A program made the position numbers and the translations under genes. Shown in pieces: positions 1 to 8,071 of a stretch of 13,279 nucleotides of DNA. The notes under the pieces are model-generated. The model was given only the letters and a program-made list of their open reading frames with translations. It had not been told where the DNA came from and did no database searches. How positions within the stretch are numbered: position 1 is the stretch's first letter; each line of letters begins with the position of its first letter. The stretch spans positions 1-13,279 of the forward strand of contig SKJZ01000134.1 in assembly GCA_007121755.1 (NCBI GenBank). Reading direction: 5' to 3'. This stretch comes from Halorhodospira sp. (GTDB lineage: Bacteria > Pseudomonadota > Gammaproteobacteria > Nitrococcales > Halorhodospiraceae).

Positions 1-706
1 CGCCCTCGCCCCGGATCTCATGGTGGTTGTGGCCTACGGCCTGATCCTTCCCGCCGGGGTCCTGGCAGCTCCGCGCCTCGGCTGCGTCAATGTCCACGCA
101 TCGCTCTTGCCGCGCTGGCGGGGAGCGGCCCCGATCCAACGGGCGGTGATGGCCGGCGACCGCGAGACCGGCATCACATTGATGCGGATGGAGGCCGGGC
201 TCGATACCGGCCCCATGCTGGCGCGGCGGAGCACCCCCATCGGCGCCGACGAGACGGCCGGATCGCTCCACGACCGGCTGGCGGCGATGGGCGCCGAATT
301 GCTCACGGAGCATTTGGAGACCATTCTCGCCGGAGAGGCCGTGGAGACGCCGCAGGATGAGCGGGAGGCGACATACGCCGCCAAGTTGAGCCGCCCGGAG
401 ACCCGCCTCGACCTCGCTGAATCGGCCGAGACACTCGCTCGCCGTGTCCGCGCCCTGGAACCGGTACCCGGCGCGCGGTTGAAGCTCGGCGGCCGCGGCG
501 TGCGCGTGCGCGAAGCCCACGCCCTGCCCGCGCGAGACGGCCACGATCCCGGCGCCATCATCGCCGCCGGCCCGGACGGAATCGACCTGGCCACCGGCGA
601 CGGGGTGCTACGCATCACCCGCTTGCAGCCCGACGGGGGCCGCCCGATGGCGTGCGGCGAGTACCTCAACGGCCACTCGTTGACGCCCGGTGAACAGGCG
701 CACTGA
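1..706 (+). CDS. fmt: Methionyl-tRNA formyltransferase, 5' end missing
   Basis: Fmt transfers a formyl group from 10-formyltetrahydrofolate to the amino group of Met-tRNAi in the cytoplasm, making the initiator for translation. The reading frame is already open at base 2, and 234 residues are present. The N-terminal catalytic domain shows the NVHASLLPRWRG motif. The three catalytic residues of the family are visible as Asn30 and His32 of the visible part plus Asp68 in GLDTG. They match E. coli N106, H108 and D144 with a constant offset of 76, so about 76 N-terminal residues lie outside the window. The C-terminal tRNA-binding domain follows, ending near LQPDGGRPM and YLNG as usual. The stop lies four bases before the preferred rsmB start, as in the common def-fmt-rsmB arrangement. 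Nothing looks broken; the gene is partial only because the window starts here. Confidence 0.97.
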   Translation, partial: ALAPDLMVVVAYGLILPAGVLAAPRLGCVNVHASLLPRWRGAAPIQRAVMAGDRETGITLMRMEAGLDTGPMLARRSTPIGADETAGSLHDRLAAMGAELLTEHLETILAGEAVETPQDEREATYAAKLSRPETRLDLAESAETLARRVRALEPVPGARLKLGGRGVRVREAHALPARDGHDPGAIIAAGPDGIDLATGDGVLRITRLQPDGGRPMACGEYLNGHSLTPGEQAH

Positions 707-710
707 CGCC

Positions 711-2000
711 ATGCCGCCGCGGGTCGCCGCTGTCCACGCCGTAACGGCCGTGCTCGGCGAGGGTCGGGCGCTCGATTCGGCGCTCGGTGGGGTACTCCCC
801 AGAGTCGCGGAGCGGGACCGTCCACTGGTCCAGGCCCTTGTCTATGGGGTGCTGCGCTGGCTGCCGCGGCTGGAGGCGCGCATCGCCGCGCTGACCCGCC
901 ACGACGGATGGAAGAGAGACCCGCGGCTTCACGCCCTGCTCTTGGTCGGGGCGTGGGAGGCGGAGGGGCTCGCCACGCCTGACCACGCGGCGGTATCCGA
1001 GGCGGTCGGGGCGGCCCGGATCCTCCGCCGGCAACGGGCAGCCGGGATGGTTAACGCAGTACTGCGGCGGATACGCCAAAACCCACCGCCGGACCAGGAT
1101 AGTGACGAGATCCGTTACGCACTGCCGGCGTGGTTACTGGAACGGCTGCGCCGCGACTGGCCGGACGAGTGGCGCCGGATCGCCGCGGCCGGCAATGAAC
1201 ATCCTCCCATGACCCTGCGCGTTAACCTCTCCCGGACCGACCGGGAGTCGTACCTCGCCCGCTTGGCCGACACCGGCATCCCGGCGCGGGCCGGAGCGGC
1301 GGCCTCATCCGCTGTGATCCTTGATACACCGCGCCCCGTGGGCGAATTGCCCGGATTCGGCGACGGCGACGTATCGGTCCAGGACGAGGCGGCGCAACTG
1401 GCCGCGCCGCTCCTCAATGCGCGGGCCGGCCACCGCGTCCTCGACGCCTGTGCCGCGCCCGGCGGGAAGACCGGCCATCTTCTGGAGCGGTGCCCCGGCG
1501 CGGAGGTCACCGCGATCGATCTCGTCGCGGAGCGCCTGGAGCGGGTGCGGGAGAACCTCGCCCGGATCGGCGCAACGGCTGGCTTGGTAGCGGGCAACGC
1601 CGCGGCGCCGGCGTCGTGGTGGGACGGGCGCCCGTTTCACCGGATCCTGGTGGACGCACCGTGCACCGGCACCGGGGTCATCCGCCGCCATCCGGACATC
1701 AAGTGGTTGCGCCGCGACCGCGATGTCGCCGCCCTGGCCGGGCGGCAACTGGAGTTACTACGCGCGCTATGGCCGTTGCTCGCCCCCGGCGGGATAATGG
1801 TCTACGCCACCTGCTCCGTGTTGGACGACGAGAATCGCCGGGTTGTCCGGCAGTTCCGCGAGGAGCGGCCGGAAGCGGCCGTGCTCCCCCCGCCGCAAGC
1901 GGCGCGGATGTGCGGCGACGGCGGACAAATCCTGCCCGGAGACGGCGGTATGGACGGCTTTTTCTACGCGGCGCTGCGGCGCCCCGAGGGGCCTCGGTAG
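711..2000 (+). CDS. rsmB: 16S rRNA (cytosine-967-C5)-methyltransferase RsmB
   Basis: RsmB (Sun/Fmu) methylates C967 of 16S rRNA using S-adenosylmethionine. An N-terminal NusB-like RNA-binding domain fills roughly residues 1-140. The Rossmann methyltransferase domain carries the SAM motif DACAAPGGKT at 245-254. DAPCTGTGVIRRHPDIKW starts at 315 with Cys318, the second conserved cysteine. YATCS at 365-369 contains the catalytic Cys368. From the ATG at 711 the protein is 429 residues, the same length as E. coli RsmB. A GTG at 690 in the same frame would add seven residues and overlap fmt by 17 bases, but it has no visible ribosome binding site, so I prefer 711. The stop codon overlaps the next gene's GTG by one base, so the two are probably translationally coupled. 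Confidence 0.96.
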   Translation: MPPRVAAVHAVTAVLGEGRALDSALGGVLPRVAERDRPLVQALVYGVLRWLPRLEARIAALTRHDGWKRDPRLHALLLVGAWEAEGLATPDHAAVSEAVGAARILRRQRAAGMVNAVLRRIRQNPPPDQDSDEIRYALPAWLLERLRRDWPDEWRRIAAAGNEHPPMTLRVNLSRTDRESYLARLADTGIPARAGAAASSAVILDTPRPVGELPGFGDGDVSVQDEAAQLAAPLLNARAGHRVLDACAAPGGKTGHLLERCPGAEVTAIDLVAERLERVRENLARIGATAGLVAGNAAAPASWWDGRPFHRILVDAPCTGTGVIRRHPDIKWLRRDRDVAALAGRQLELLRALWPLLAPGGIMVYATCSVLDDENRRVVRQFREERPEAAVLPPPQAARMCGDGGQILPGDGGMDGFFYAALRRPEGPR

Positions 2001-2551
2001 TGCGGGCTATTTTACGGTTTACCCTAACACTGATAGCCGTTTTGGCCGCCGCGGCCCCCGCCGCCGCGTTTGAGATTCAGCGGGCGGAACTCGTTCACGG
2101 CTCCGATGACCGCTGGAGGCTGTCGGCCGCCATCGACTACGAACTCCCTCCGCGCGTACGCAAAGCACTCGACAGCGGCATTCCGCTGACCGTATCGATT
2201 CGCGTGGAGGTGCATCAGCCCCGCTGGTGGTGGTGGTGGGACGAGGAGTTGTTCGCGGTGGAGCGGGATATGGAACTGCGCTATCAACCCTTGAGCCGGA
2301 GGTACCGCCTCGACAACGGGGAGCGGCAACGGTATTTCTTCAGCACCGACTCCATGCTCTGGGCGATGGGGCGTGTAGAGGGCATCACGGTCGCCGAAGG
2401 GGTCGACCCGAACGCGTTGGCAGGAGCCGAAGTCCGGCTGCGGACCCGGCTCGAGATCGACAAACTACCTCCGCCGCTGCAGACCTCGGCCCTGATCTCC
2501 GCCGACTGGCGCATCGGCAGCAATTGGTACGTATGGAGACTGGCAGACTAG
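2000..2551 (+). CDS. DUF4390 family secreted protein
   Basis: This is a 183-residue protein of unknown function that matches what I know of the DUF4390 family, which is typically found between rsmB and ntrY in Gammaproteobacteria. The GTG start shares its first base with the rsmB TAG stop. Residues 1-23 form a clear signal peptide: a short basic start (VRAILRF), a hydrophobic stretch and an Ala-rich AAAPAAA cleavage region. The mature part is therefore probably periplasmic, apparently mostly beta strand. It holds an unusual run of five tryptophans encoded by TGG codons (2225-2239), followed by WDEELF, and later RYRL, YFFSTD and the C-terminal SADWRIGSNWYVWRL. Its place directly before the sensor kinase suggests a role in envelope sensing, but that rests on position only. 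Confidence 0.85.
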   Translation: MRAILRFTLTLIAVLAAAAPAAAFEIQRAELVHGSDDRWRLSAAIDYELPPRVRKALDSGIPLTVSIRVEVHQPRWWWWWDEELFAVERDMELRYQPLSRRYRLDNGERQRYFFSTDSMLWAMGRVEGITVAEGVDPNALAGAEVRLRTRLEIDKLPPPLQTSALISADWRIGSNWYVWRLAD

Positions 2552-2556
2552 ACAAC

Positions 2557-4698
2557 ATGCTACCGGGACGGCGCTACGGGACACTGTGGCGCATCCTGGT
2601 CTGTGCGCTGCTCCTGGTGGCGCTCGCTTTGCTCACGGCGGCCACTCAGGACAGCGAACGGTTTAGCCGGCTCTACAGCGTTATCTTGGGGATCAACGCA
2701 GCGGCCCTTGGCGGGCTGGTAGTGGCCACCGGTATCAGCCTTTACCGCCTGTTCCGCGCCCGCAGCGAAGACCGCCCCGGCAGCCGGGTCGCGGTCCGTC
2801 TCGCCGGTTTTCTGGTCCTCCTGGCGGTGGTGCCGGTCCTGGTTGTCTACCTCTTCTCCATGCACTTTCTCCGTACCGGCATCGACAGTTGGTTCGACGT
2901 TCAGGTGGAAGAGTCCCTGGCGGAGGCGCTGGAACTGACCCGTGTCTCGCTCTCTCACTATCAATCCCCGCTGAAGGAGGCGTTGACCGGCGCACTGGGC
3001 CGGCGACTTGCCGGCGAGCATCTGGACGCAGAGGCGTTGGAGGCAATTCGTCTGGAGAGCGGGGCTGTCAGTGTTACCCGGAGTTCGCTCGCCGGCCGCC
3101 AGTCCACCGCCGGAGCGCTGCCGGAAGGGGTGCCGCCGCCCACGCCGGAGCGCCTGGCCGAACTACAAGCGGGGGAGGCGTGGACCTCCACCGAACCGGT
3201 CGCGGACGGGCTGGTTGTCCGGGTGCTGGTCGGGCTCGACGGCGGCGACGCCGCCGAGGCCTTCTTCGCCATTCCGTCGGAAGTGGCCGAGCGGGCGGAG
3301 AACGTCCAGGCGGCCTACACCCGCCACGGCGAACTGACCTTTCTTCAGGGCGCGCTCCGGGAAAGCTTCACCCTTACGCTCTCGCTGGTGCTCCTCGTCT
3401 CACTGATGTTCGCCGTCTGGTTGGCGCTCTACCTGGCACAACGCCTGACGGCGCCGGTGCGCGATCTGGAGGAGGGCACGCGGGCGGTGGCGGAGGGCGA
3501 ATACGGCACCCAGTTGCCGACCGGCCCTAAGGATGAGCTGGGCGGGCTGGTCGCCTCCTTCAACGAGATGAGCCGGAACATTGCCAGGACCAGGGAGAGC
3601 GCCAAGCGCAGCCAGGCGATGGTGGAGCATCAGAGGGCCCGCTTGGAGACGGTGTTGGAGCGGCTCTCATCGGGCGTCATCACTCTCGACGCCGGCGGCG
3701 GCCTCCGCAGCGCCAACGCCGCCGCCGAGGCGATCTTGCAGATCCCGTTGCGGGGGCACATGGAGGCCACACTCGTGGAACTGCAGGAGTTGAATCAACG
3801 CTTGGCTCCGTTTTGGGATCGGATGGCCGAGTGCCGGACGGGAGACACGGAGTGGCGTGAACAGATGGTAATTACCGGCGCCGACGGTAACGAACGGAAT
3901 CTGGCAGTCAGCGGCGCGCAACTACCCGGGATCTCCGGGCCAGGCGGGCATGTGGTAGTTTTTGACGATATTACCGACCTGCTTTTAGCGCAGCGCGAAG
4001 CGGCGTGGGGTGAAGTGGCCCGGCGCCTGGCCCACGAGATCCGCAATCCGCTGACCCCGATCCAACTCGCGGCGGAGCGGCTCAGGCACAAGCTGCACGG
4101 CGCCCTGGAGGGCGGGAACCAAGAGTTGCTGGAGCGATCGACGGATATCATTGTACAGCAGGTGGAAATCATGAAATCGATGGTCAACGCCTTCGCCGAA
4201 TACGCCCGCGCGCCGCGCATGGAAAGGAGTTCGGTGGATATCGCCGGGTTGCTCGAAGAGGCGGCTGAACTCTACCGCCACAACGTTCCGGGCGTCGCCT
4301 TCCAGCTCTCCATCGAAGAGCCGTTGCCGGTGCTTTGCGGCGATGCCGACCGGCTGCGGCGGCTGCTGCACAACCTCCTTCGCAACGCCAGCGACGCCTG
4401 CACCGGGGCGGGCGGCGGCACGGTGACCGTGAGCGCCCGCCCGGTTGGCCGTCCCGACCGCCGCTTGGTGGAGATCGCCGTGCGCGACGACGGACCGGGT
4501 TTTGACGCGTCGGTGCTGCCTCAGGCCTTCGAACCGTACGTCACCACCAAGCCGAAGGGCACTGGATTGGGATTGCCGATCGTCAAAAAGATCGCCGAGG
4601 AGCATGACGGCTCTATCGAGGCGCGCAACTCCGCCACCGGGGCGGAGGTGGTGCTGCGGCTACCCGGCCGCTCTAATCCCATGGAGGGTGTGGCATGA
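2557..4698 (+). CDS. ntrY: NtrY-type membrane sensor histidine kinase
   Basis: This is the sensor kinase of an NtrY/NtrX-type pair. From ATG 2557 it has 713 residues. An in-frame ATG at 2533 would add eight residues and overlap the upstream gene by 19 bases; neither start has a strong ribosome binding site. I see four membrane segments, at about 10-30, 40-65, 82-105 and 271-294, with a large extracytoplasmic part between the third and fourth. Next come a HAMP domain (about 292-345), a PAS domain (about 355-475) and the kinase core. The phosphorylated histidine is His493 in AHEIRNPLTPIQLAAERL. The N box is LLRNASD around Asn610, the G1 box DDGPGF is at 644-649, and the G2 box GTGLGLPIVKK starts at 668. 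All catalytic boxes look intact. The coding end overlaps the ntrX start as ATGA, so the two are translationally coupled. The signal sensed cannot be read from the sequence. Confidence 0.93.
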   Translation: MLPGRRYGTLWRILVCALLLVALALLTAATQDSERFSRLYSVILGINAAALGGLVVATGISLYRLFRARSEDRPGSRVAVRLAGFLVLLAVVPVLVVYLFSMHFLRTGIDSWFDVQVEESLAEALELTRVSLSHYQSPLKEALTGALGRRLAGEHLDAEALEAIRLESGAVSVTRSSLAGRQSTAGALPEGVPPPTPERLAELQAGEAWTSTEPVADGLVVRVLVGLDGGDAAEAFFAIPSEVAERAENVQAAYTRHGELTFLQGALRESFTLTLSLVLLVSLMFAVWLALYLAQRLTAPVRDLEEGTRAVAEGEYGTQLPTGPKDELGGLVASFNEMSRNIARTRESAKRSQAMVEHQRARLETVLERLSSGVITLDAGGGLRSANAAAEAILQIPLRGHMEATLVELQELNQRLAPFWDRMAECRTGDTEWREQMVITGADGNERNLAVSGAQLPGISGPGGHVVVFDDITDLLLAQREAAWGEVARRLAHEIRNPLTPIQLAAERLRHKLHGALEGGNQELLERSTDIIVQQVEIMKSMVNAFAEYARAPRMERSSVDIAGLLEEAAELYRHNVPGVAFQLSIEEPLPVLCGDADRLRRLLHNLLRNASDACTGAGGGTVTVSARPVGRPDRRLVEIAVRDDGPGFDASVLPQAFEPYVTTKPKGTGLGLPIVKKIAEEHDGSIEARNSATGAEVVLRLPGRSNPMEGVA

Positions 4699-6068
4699 AC
4701 GGAGTAGCAGCGGATGTACTGGTGGTAGACGATGAACCGACCATCGGCACGCTGGTGGGGGAGATTCTGACCGACGAGGGGTACTCGGTGCGCACCGCCG
4801 TGGACGGCGAGGCCGCCCGCCGCGCCATGCGCTGCCGCCGCCCCGACTTGGTCCTGCTGGACGTTTGGATGCCGGATGCTGACGGCATATCTCTCCTCCA
4901 GGAGTGGAGCCGGGCCGGCCGCCCGCCCTGTCCCGTGGTGATGATCTCCGGCCACGGGACGATCGAAACCGCGCTGGAAGCCACCCGCCTAGGCGCCTGG
5001 GACTTTCTGGAGAAGCCGCTCTCCATGCCCAAGCTGCTACTGACCGTGGAGAGGGCCCTGGAGGCCGACCGTCTCGCGCTGGAGAACGAAGGGCTGCGCG
5101 TCGCCGCCCCGACACTGCCGGAGCCACTCGGCTGCAGCGAGGCCATGGAGGATCTTCGGTCCCGTTTGCGCCGCATCGCCGGCCACGACAACCGGGTGCT
5201 ACTGACCGGCGAGCCGGGCTCCGGCAAACGCTGTCTCGCCGCCTACCTTCACGGCCTGTCCGCCGGCGAGAGCAGACCCTTCACCGCAGTCACGGCAGCG
5301 CGCCTCTCTGGCGACGCCGGGATGGCCGAGCTGTTCGGCCACGAGCGGGACGGCGCCATATCTTACGGTGTACTGGAACAAGCCAAGGGCGGCACGCTCT
5401 ATATCGCCGAGGCAGCCGACCTCGACGGGCGCGTCCAGGCCCGCTTGCTCGCCGCGATCCGCGACGGGGCCTTCCGGCGGGAGGGGGGCAATTCGCCGGT
5501 GCCGCTGGCGGTGCGCATCGTGGCGGGCACGGTGCGCGACTTGGGCAAGGAGGCGGCGGCGGGACGATTCCGCGAGCCGCTCTACTACGAGTTGGCTGAG
5601 GTGGCGGTGGATGTGCCGCCGCTGCGTACCCGCCGGGAGGACATCCCGGAGCTATTGTCGTTCTATGCCGCGCACTACGCCGAGCGGGACCGCCTGCCCT
5701 ACCGCGCGTTCGCCGATGCGGCGCTGGAGCGGCTATGCGAACACGACTGGCCAGGGAATATCCGTGAGTTGCAGAACGTGGTCCAACGCCTGCTCATTTT
5801 CAGCACCGAGGAGCGGATCGAGGCCGATGAGGTGGAGGCGCTCTTGGCCACGCCGATCAACGGCAACGACGACCCTCACGGCGAACTCAAGCTGCCGTTA
5901 CGGGAGGCGCGGGAACAGTTCGAACGCCGCTACCTGCGCCACCAACTCCAACGCGCCCAGGGGAGCGTCGCGCGGCTGGCACGGTTGACTGGCATGGAGC
6001 GGACCCACCTCTACCGCAAGCTTAAGGCGCTGGGCATTGATCCCAAAGAGAAGCCCGACCCATCGTGA
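4695..6068 (+). CDS. ntrX: NtrX-type response regulator with degenerate AAA+ domain
   Basis: This 457-residue partner of the upstream kinase is built as receiver, AAA+ and Fis-type helix-turn-helix. The receiver has the acidic pair Asp12/Asp13, the phosphoacceptor Asp56 in LLDVWMPDADG and Lys107 in EKPL. Walker A is GEPGSGKR at 172-179, with Lys178 kept. Three features needed by sigma54 activators are missing. Where GAFTGA should follow GHE, the sequence is a shortened RDGAISYGV (218-226). Walker B reads LYIAEA instead of LFLDEI. FREPLYYELAEV replaces FREDLYYRLNV, losing an arginine-finger position. WPGNIREL and the C-terminal HTH (about 423-450, GSVARLARLTGMERTHLYRK) are well kept. It therefore probably binds DNA without activating sigma54 RNA polymerase. 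A GGAGG ribosome binding site lies at 4683-4687 inside ntrY. Confidence 0.92.
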   Translation: MNGVAADVLVVDDEPTIGTLVGEILTDEGYSVRTAVDGEAARRAMRCRRPDLVLLDVWMPDADGISLLQEWSRAGRPPCPVVMISGHGTIETALEATRLGAWDFLEKPLSMPKLLLTVERALEADRLALENEGLRVAAPTLPEPLGCSEAMEDLRSRLRRIAGHDNRVLLTGEPGSGKRCLAAYLHGLSAGESRPFTAVTAARLSGDAGMAELFGHERDGAISYGVLEQAKGGTLYIAEAADLDGRVQARLLAAIRDGAFRREGGNSPVPLAVRIVAGTVRDLGKEAAAGRFREPLYYELAEVAVDVPPLRTRREDIPELLSFYAAHYAERDRLPYRAFADAALERLCEHDWPGNIRELQNVVQRLLIFSTEERIEADEVEALLATPINGNDDPHGELKLPLREAREQFERRYLRHQLQRAQGSVARLARLTGMERTHLYRKLKALGIDPKEKPDPS

Positions 6069-7021
6069 ATAAGACCATGACGACGAGCATGCCCGCCGAC
6101 GGCTTGAACCGGGTCCACGACTACTTGGTCGGCCTGCAGAACGGGATCTGCCGGCGGGTCGAGGCGTGGGACGGCGGGGCCCGTTTCGGCGAGGATAGCT
6201 GGGTCCGGGAGGGCGGAGGTGGGGGCGTCAGCCGGGTACTCAAGGAGGGCGCGCTGATGGAGCAGGCGGGAGTAAACTTCTCTCACGTCGTCGGCGCCTC
6301 GCTACCCCCCACCGCCACCGCGAGCCGGCCGGAACTCGCCGGGCGCCCCTATCAGGCGTTGGGTGTCTCCCTGGTCTTCCACCCCCGCAACCCGTACGTC
6401 CCCGTTACCCACGCTAATCTGCGCCTCTTTGCCGCCGGGGAGCCCGGCGTGGATGCGGTGTGGTGGTTCGGGGGCGGGTTCGATCTGACGCCTTGCTACG
6501 CCTTCGAAGAGGATTGCCGTGAGTGGCACGAGCGTGCCCGCACCGCCTGCGCGCCCTTCGGTGAAGAGATCCACGGCGAATTCAAGCGGTGGTGCGACGA
6601 GTACTTCCGGCTCCCCCACCGAGAGGAGCAGCGGGGCATCGGCGGCCTCTTCTTCGACGACCTGAACCGCTGGGATTTCGAGCGCTGCTTCGAGTTCATC
6701 CGCTCGGTCGGAACCGCCTTCCCGGAGGCGTACGGCCCGATTGTCGAGCGGCGGCGGAACACGCCGTACGGAGAACGGGAGCGGCGGTTCCAGCTCTACC
6801 GGCGGGGCCGCTACGTCGAGTTCAACCTGCTCCACGACCGGGGGACACGCTTCGGCATCCAGTCGGGCGGCCGCACGGAGTCGATCCTGATGTCGCTGCC
6901 GCCGCTGGCGCGCTGGGAGTACGGCTGGAAGCCGGAACCGGGGAGTCCGGAGGCGGCCCTTGCCGAGCACTTCCTGATCCCACGCGATTGGGCAGGGTGC
7001 CGCGGACCTTCCGGCGAGTGA
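6065..7021 (+). CDS. hemF: Oxygen-dependent coproporphyrinogen III oxidase
   Basis: HemF converts coproporphyrinogen III to protoporphyrinogen IX by oxygen-dependent decarboxylation of two propionate groups, in the cytoplasm, late in heme (and, where present, bacteriochlorophyll) synthesis. Family signatures are clear along its length: GVNFSHVVG, HPRNPYVPVTHANLRLF with conserved His116, WWFGGGFDLTPCY, RGIGGLFFDDLN, and near the end GRYVEFNLLHDRGTRFGIQSGGR followed by ESILMSLPP. It has 318 residues from GTG 6065, against about 299 in E. coli. The difference is mainly at the N-terminus, and ATG 6077 is an alternative start. The GTG overlaps the ntrX stop as GTGA, so hemF is probably co-translated with the two-component system. 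It ends 10 bases before the stop of the convergent protease gene. Confidence 0.97.
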   Translation: MNKTMTTSMPADGLNRVHDYLVGLQNGICRRVEAWDGGARFGEDSWVREGGGGGVSRVLKEGALMEQAGVNFSHVVGASLPPTATASRPELAGRPYQALGVSLVFHPRNPYVPVTHANLRLFAAGEPGVDAVWWFGGGFDLTPCYAFEEDCREWHERARTACAPFGEEIHGEFKRWCDEYFRLPHREEQRGIGGLFFDDLNRWDFERCFEFIRSVGTAFPEAYGPIVERRRNTPYGERERRFQLYRRGRYVEFNLLHDRGTRFGIQSGGRTESILMSLPPLARWEYGWKPEPGSPEAALAEHFLIPRDWAGCRGPSGE

Positions 7022-7031
7022 AGCCGGAGTG

Positions 7032-7976
7032 CTACCACCGCCTCCGCCGCACCGGGATTTCGACCCAGCCGTCGATAGCGCCCCTCTCCGCGCCGTCGCG
7101 CACCGCTAACGGCTCCACCGGCGGCCGCTCCAACTCCCGCAGCCGCCGGACGCGCTCCGCCGTCGGCGGATGCGACGCCAACCAGCGGTACCGCGAAAAG
7201 CCGCGGCGCGTCCCGAAGATGCTCTCCAGCCACATCCCCTGATACCGCTCCAACAACTCCAACGCCCGCGCCAACCCCTCCGGATCACCGGTCAACACCG
7301 CCGCGTCGAGGTCGGCCGCGTACTCCCGGTTTCGCGACAGCGCCAGTAACAGCAGCGTCCCCAGCGTCGGCGCCACGACCACGACGACAATCGGCAACAG
7401 CGGGAGCGCCGGGCCGCCGGTGCCGATCAACCAAGGCAGGGTGATAAGAAGCACCACCTGCGCGGCCAGCGCCAGATAGATGGTGGCTTGAGCCAGCATG
7501 GCCGCCAGGGCCATCACCCGGGTATCGCCGTGGCTTAGATGGCTGATCTCATGGGCCACCACACCGGCCACTTCGCGGAGAGTGAAAGTGCGCAGCATGC
7601 CTTCGGTCAGCGCGATGCCGCCCTGCTCCTTGGTCCCGACCGCGAAGGCGTTCATTTGCGCATCCGGCACGTAGTGGGGAATCGGCGCCGCGGGCAGATC
7701 GGCGCGGCGGGAGAGTTCCTCGATCACCGCGCAGAGCCGCGGCGCTTGCCAGCGCCGTAGCGGCACTGCGCCGACTTGGAGGAGGATCAGGTGGGCCGGC
7801 AGCCGTCCGAGGACCAGAAATCCGAACACGACCAGAACGACCGTCCAGACCACACCGGCGCCGCCGGCCAAGATGTAGCCGATCAGGCCCGCCAGGGCGG
7901 CCATGCTTGAGATGAGCACAACGCCACTGACAATGTTGCCGGCACGGCGGCGGCAAAACGCGCGGCGGTCGATCAT
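7032..7976 (-). CDS. HtpX-like M48 family membrane metalloprotease
   Basis: This is a 314-residue integral membrane zinc protease of peptidase family M48, HtpX-like. The zinc site is HEISH at 142-146 (His142, Glu143, His146), with the third ligand Glu218 in REYAAD. The conserved HPPTAERVRRL comes near the C-terminus. Hydrophobic segments lie at about 12-38, 42-68, 155-181 and 184-213, on both sides of the HExxH helix as in HtpX. Such proteases degrade misfolded membrane proteins, with the active site facing the cytoplasm. The frame stays open upstream to 8249 across arsR, but similarity to the family begins at MIDRRAF, so I place the start at 7976. An ATG at 8039 would add 21 residues. No good ribosome binding site helps the choice. 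It is last in the minus-strand cluster, possibly under the ArsR regulator just upstream. Confidence 0.9.
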   Translation of the reverse strand: MIDRRAFCRRRAGNIVSGVVLISSMAALAGLIGYILAGGAGVVWTVVLVVFGFLVLGRLPAHLILLQVGAVPLRRWQAPRLCAVIEELSRRADLPAAPIPHYVPDAQMNAFAVGTKEQGGIALTEGMLRTFTLREVAGVVAHEISHLSHGDTRVMALAAMLAQATIYLALAAQVVLLITLPWLIGTGGPALPLLPIVVVVVAPTLGTLLLLALSRNREYAADLDAAVLTGDPEGLARALELLERYQGMWLESIFGTRRGFSRYRWLASHPPTAERVRRLRELERPPVEPLAVRDGAERGAIDGWVEIPVRRRRW

Positions 7977-8071
7977 GGGGTCACGGGTCTGCACATCCGC
8001 TGATCTTAGCAGCCACCGCACGCGGCGGAAGGCCGTCATTCCGGGCAGGCCGGGGCGTTCGGAGGAGCAAA

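Noticed and set aside
34..825. 263-codon minus-strand frame opposite fmt and the start of rsmB
   Set aside because: It spans two conserved genes on the other strand and has typical shadow composition (Arg, Ser, Pro).
1490..1999. Long frame inside rsmB that runs into the DUF4390 gene
   Set aside because: The part inside rsmB is Arg-rich shadow sequence. Only the part from GTG 2000, with its signal peptide, looks like a protein.
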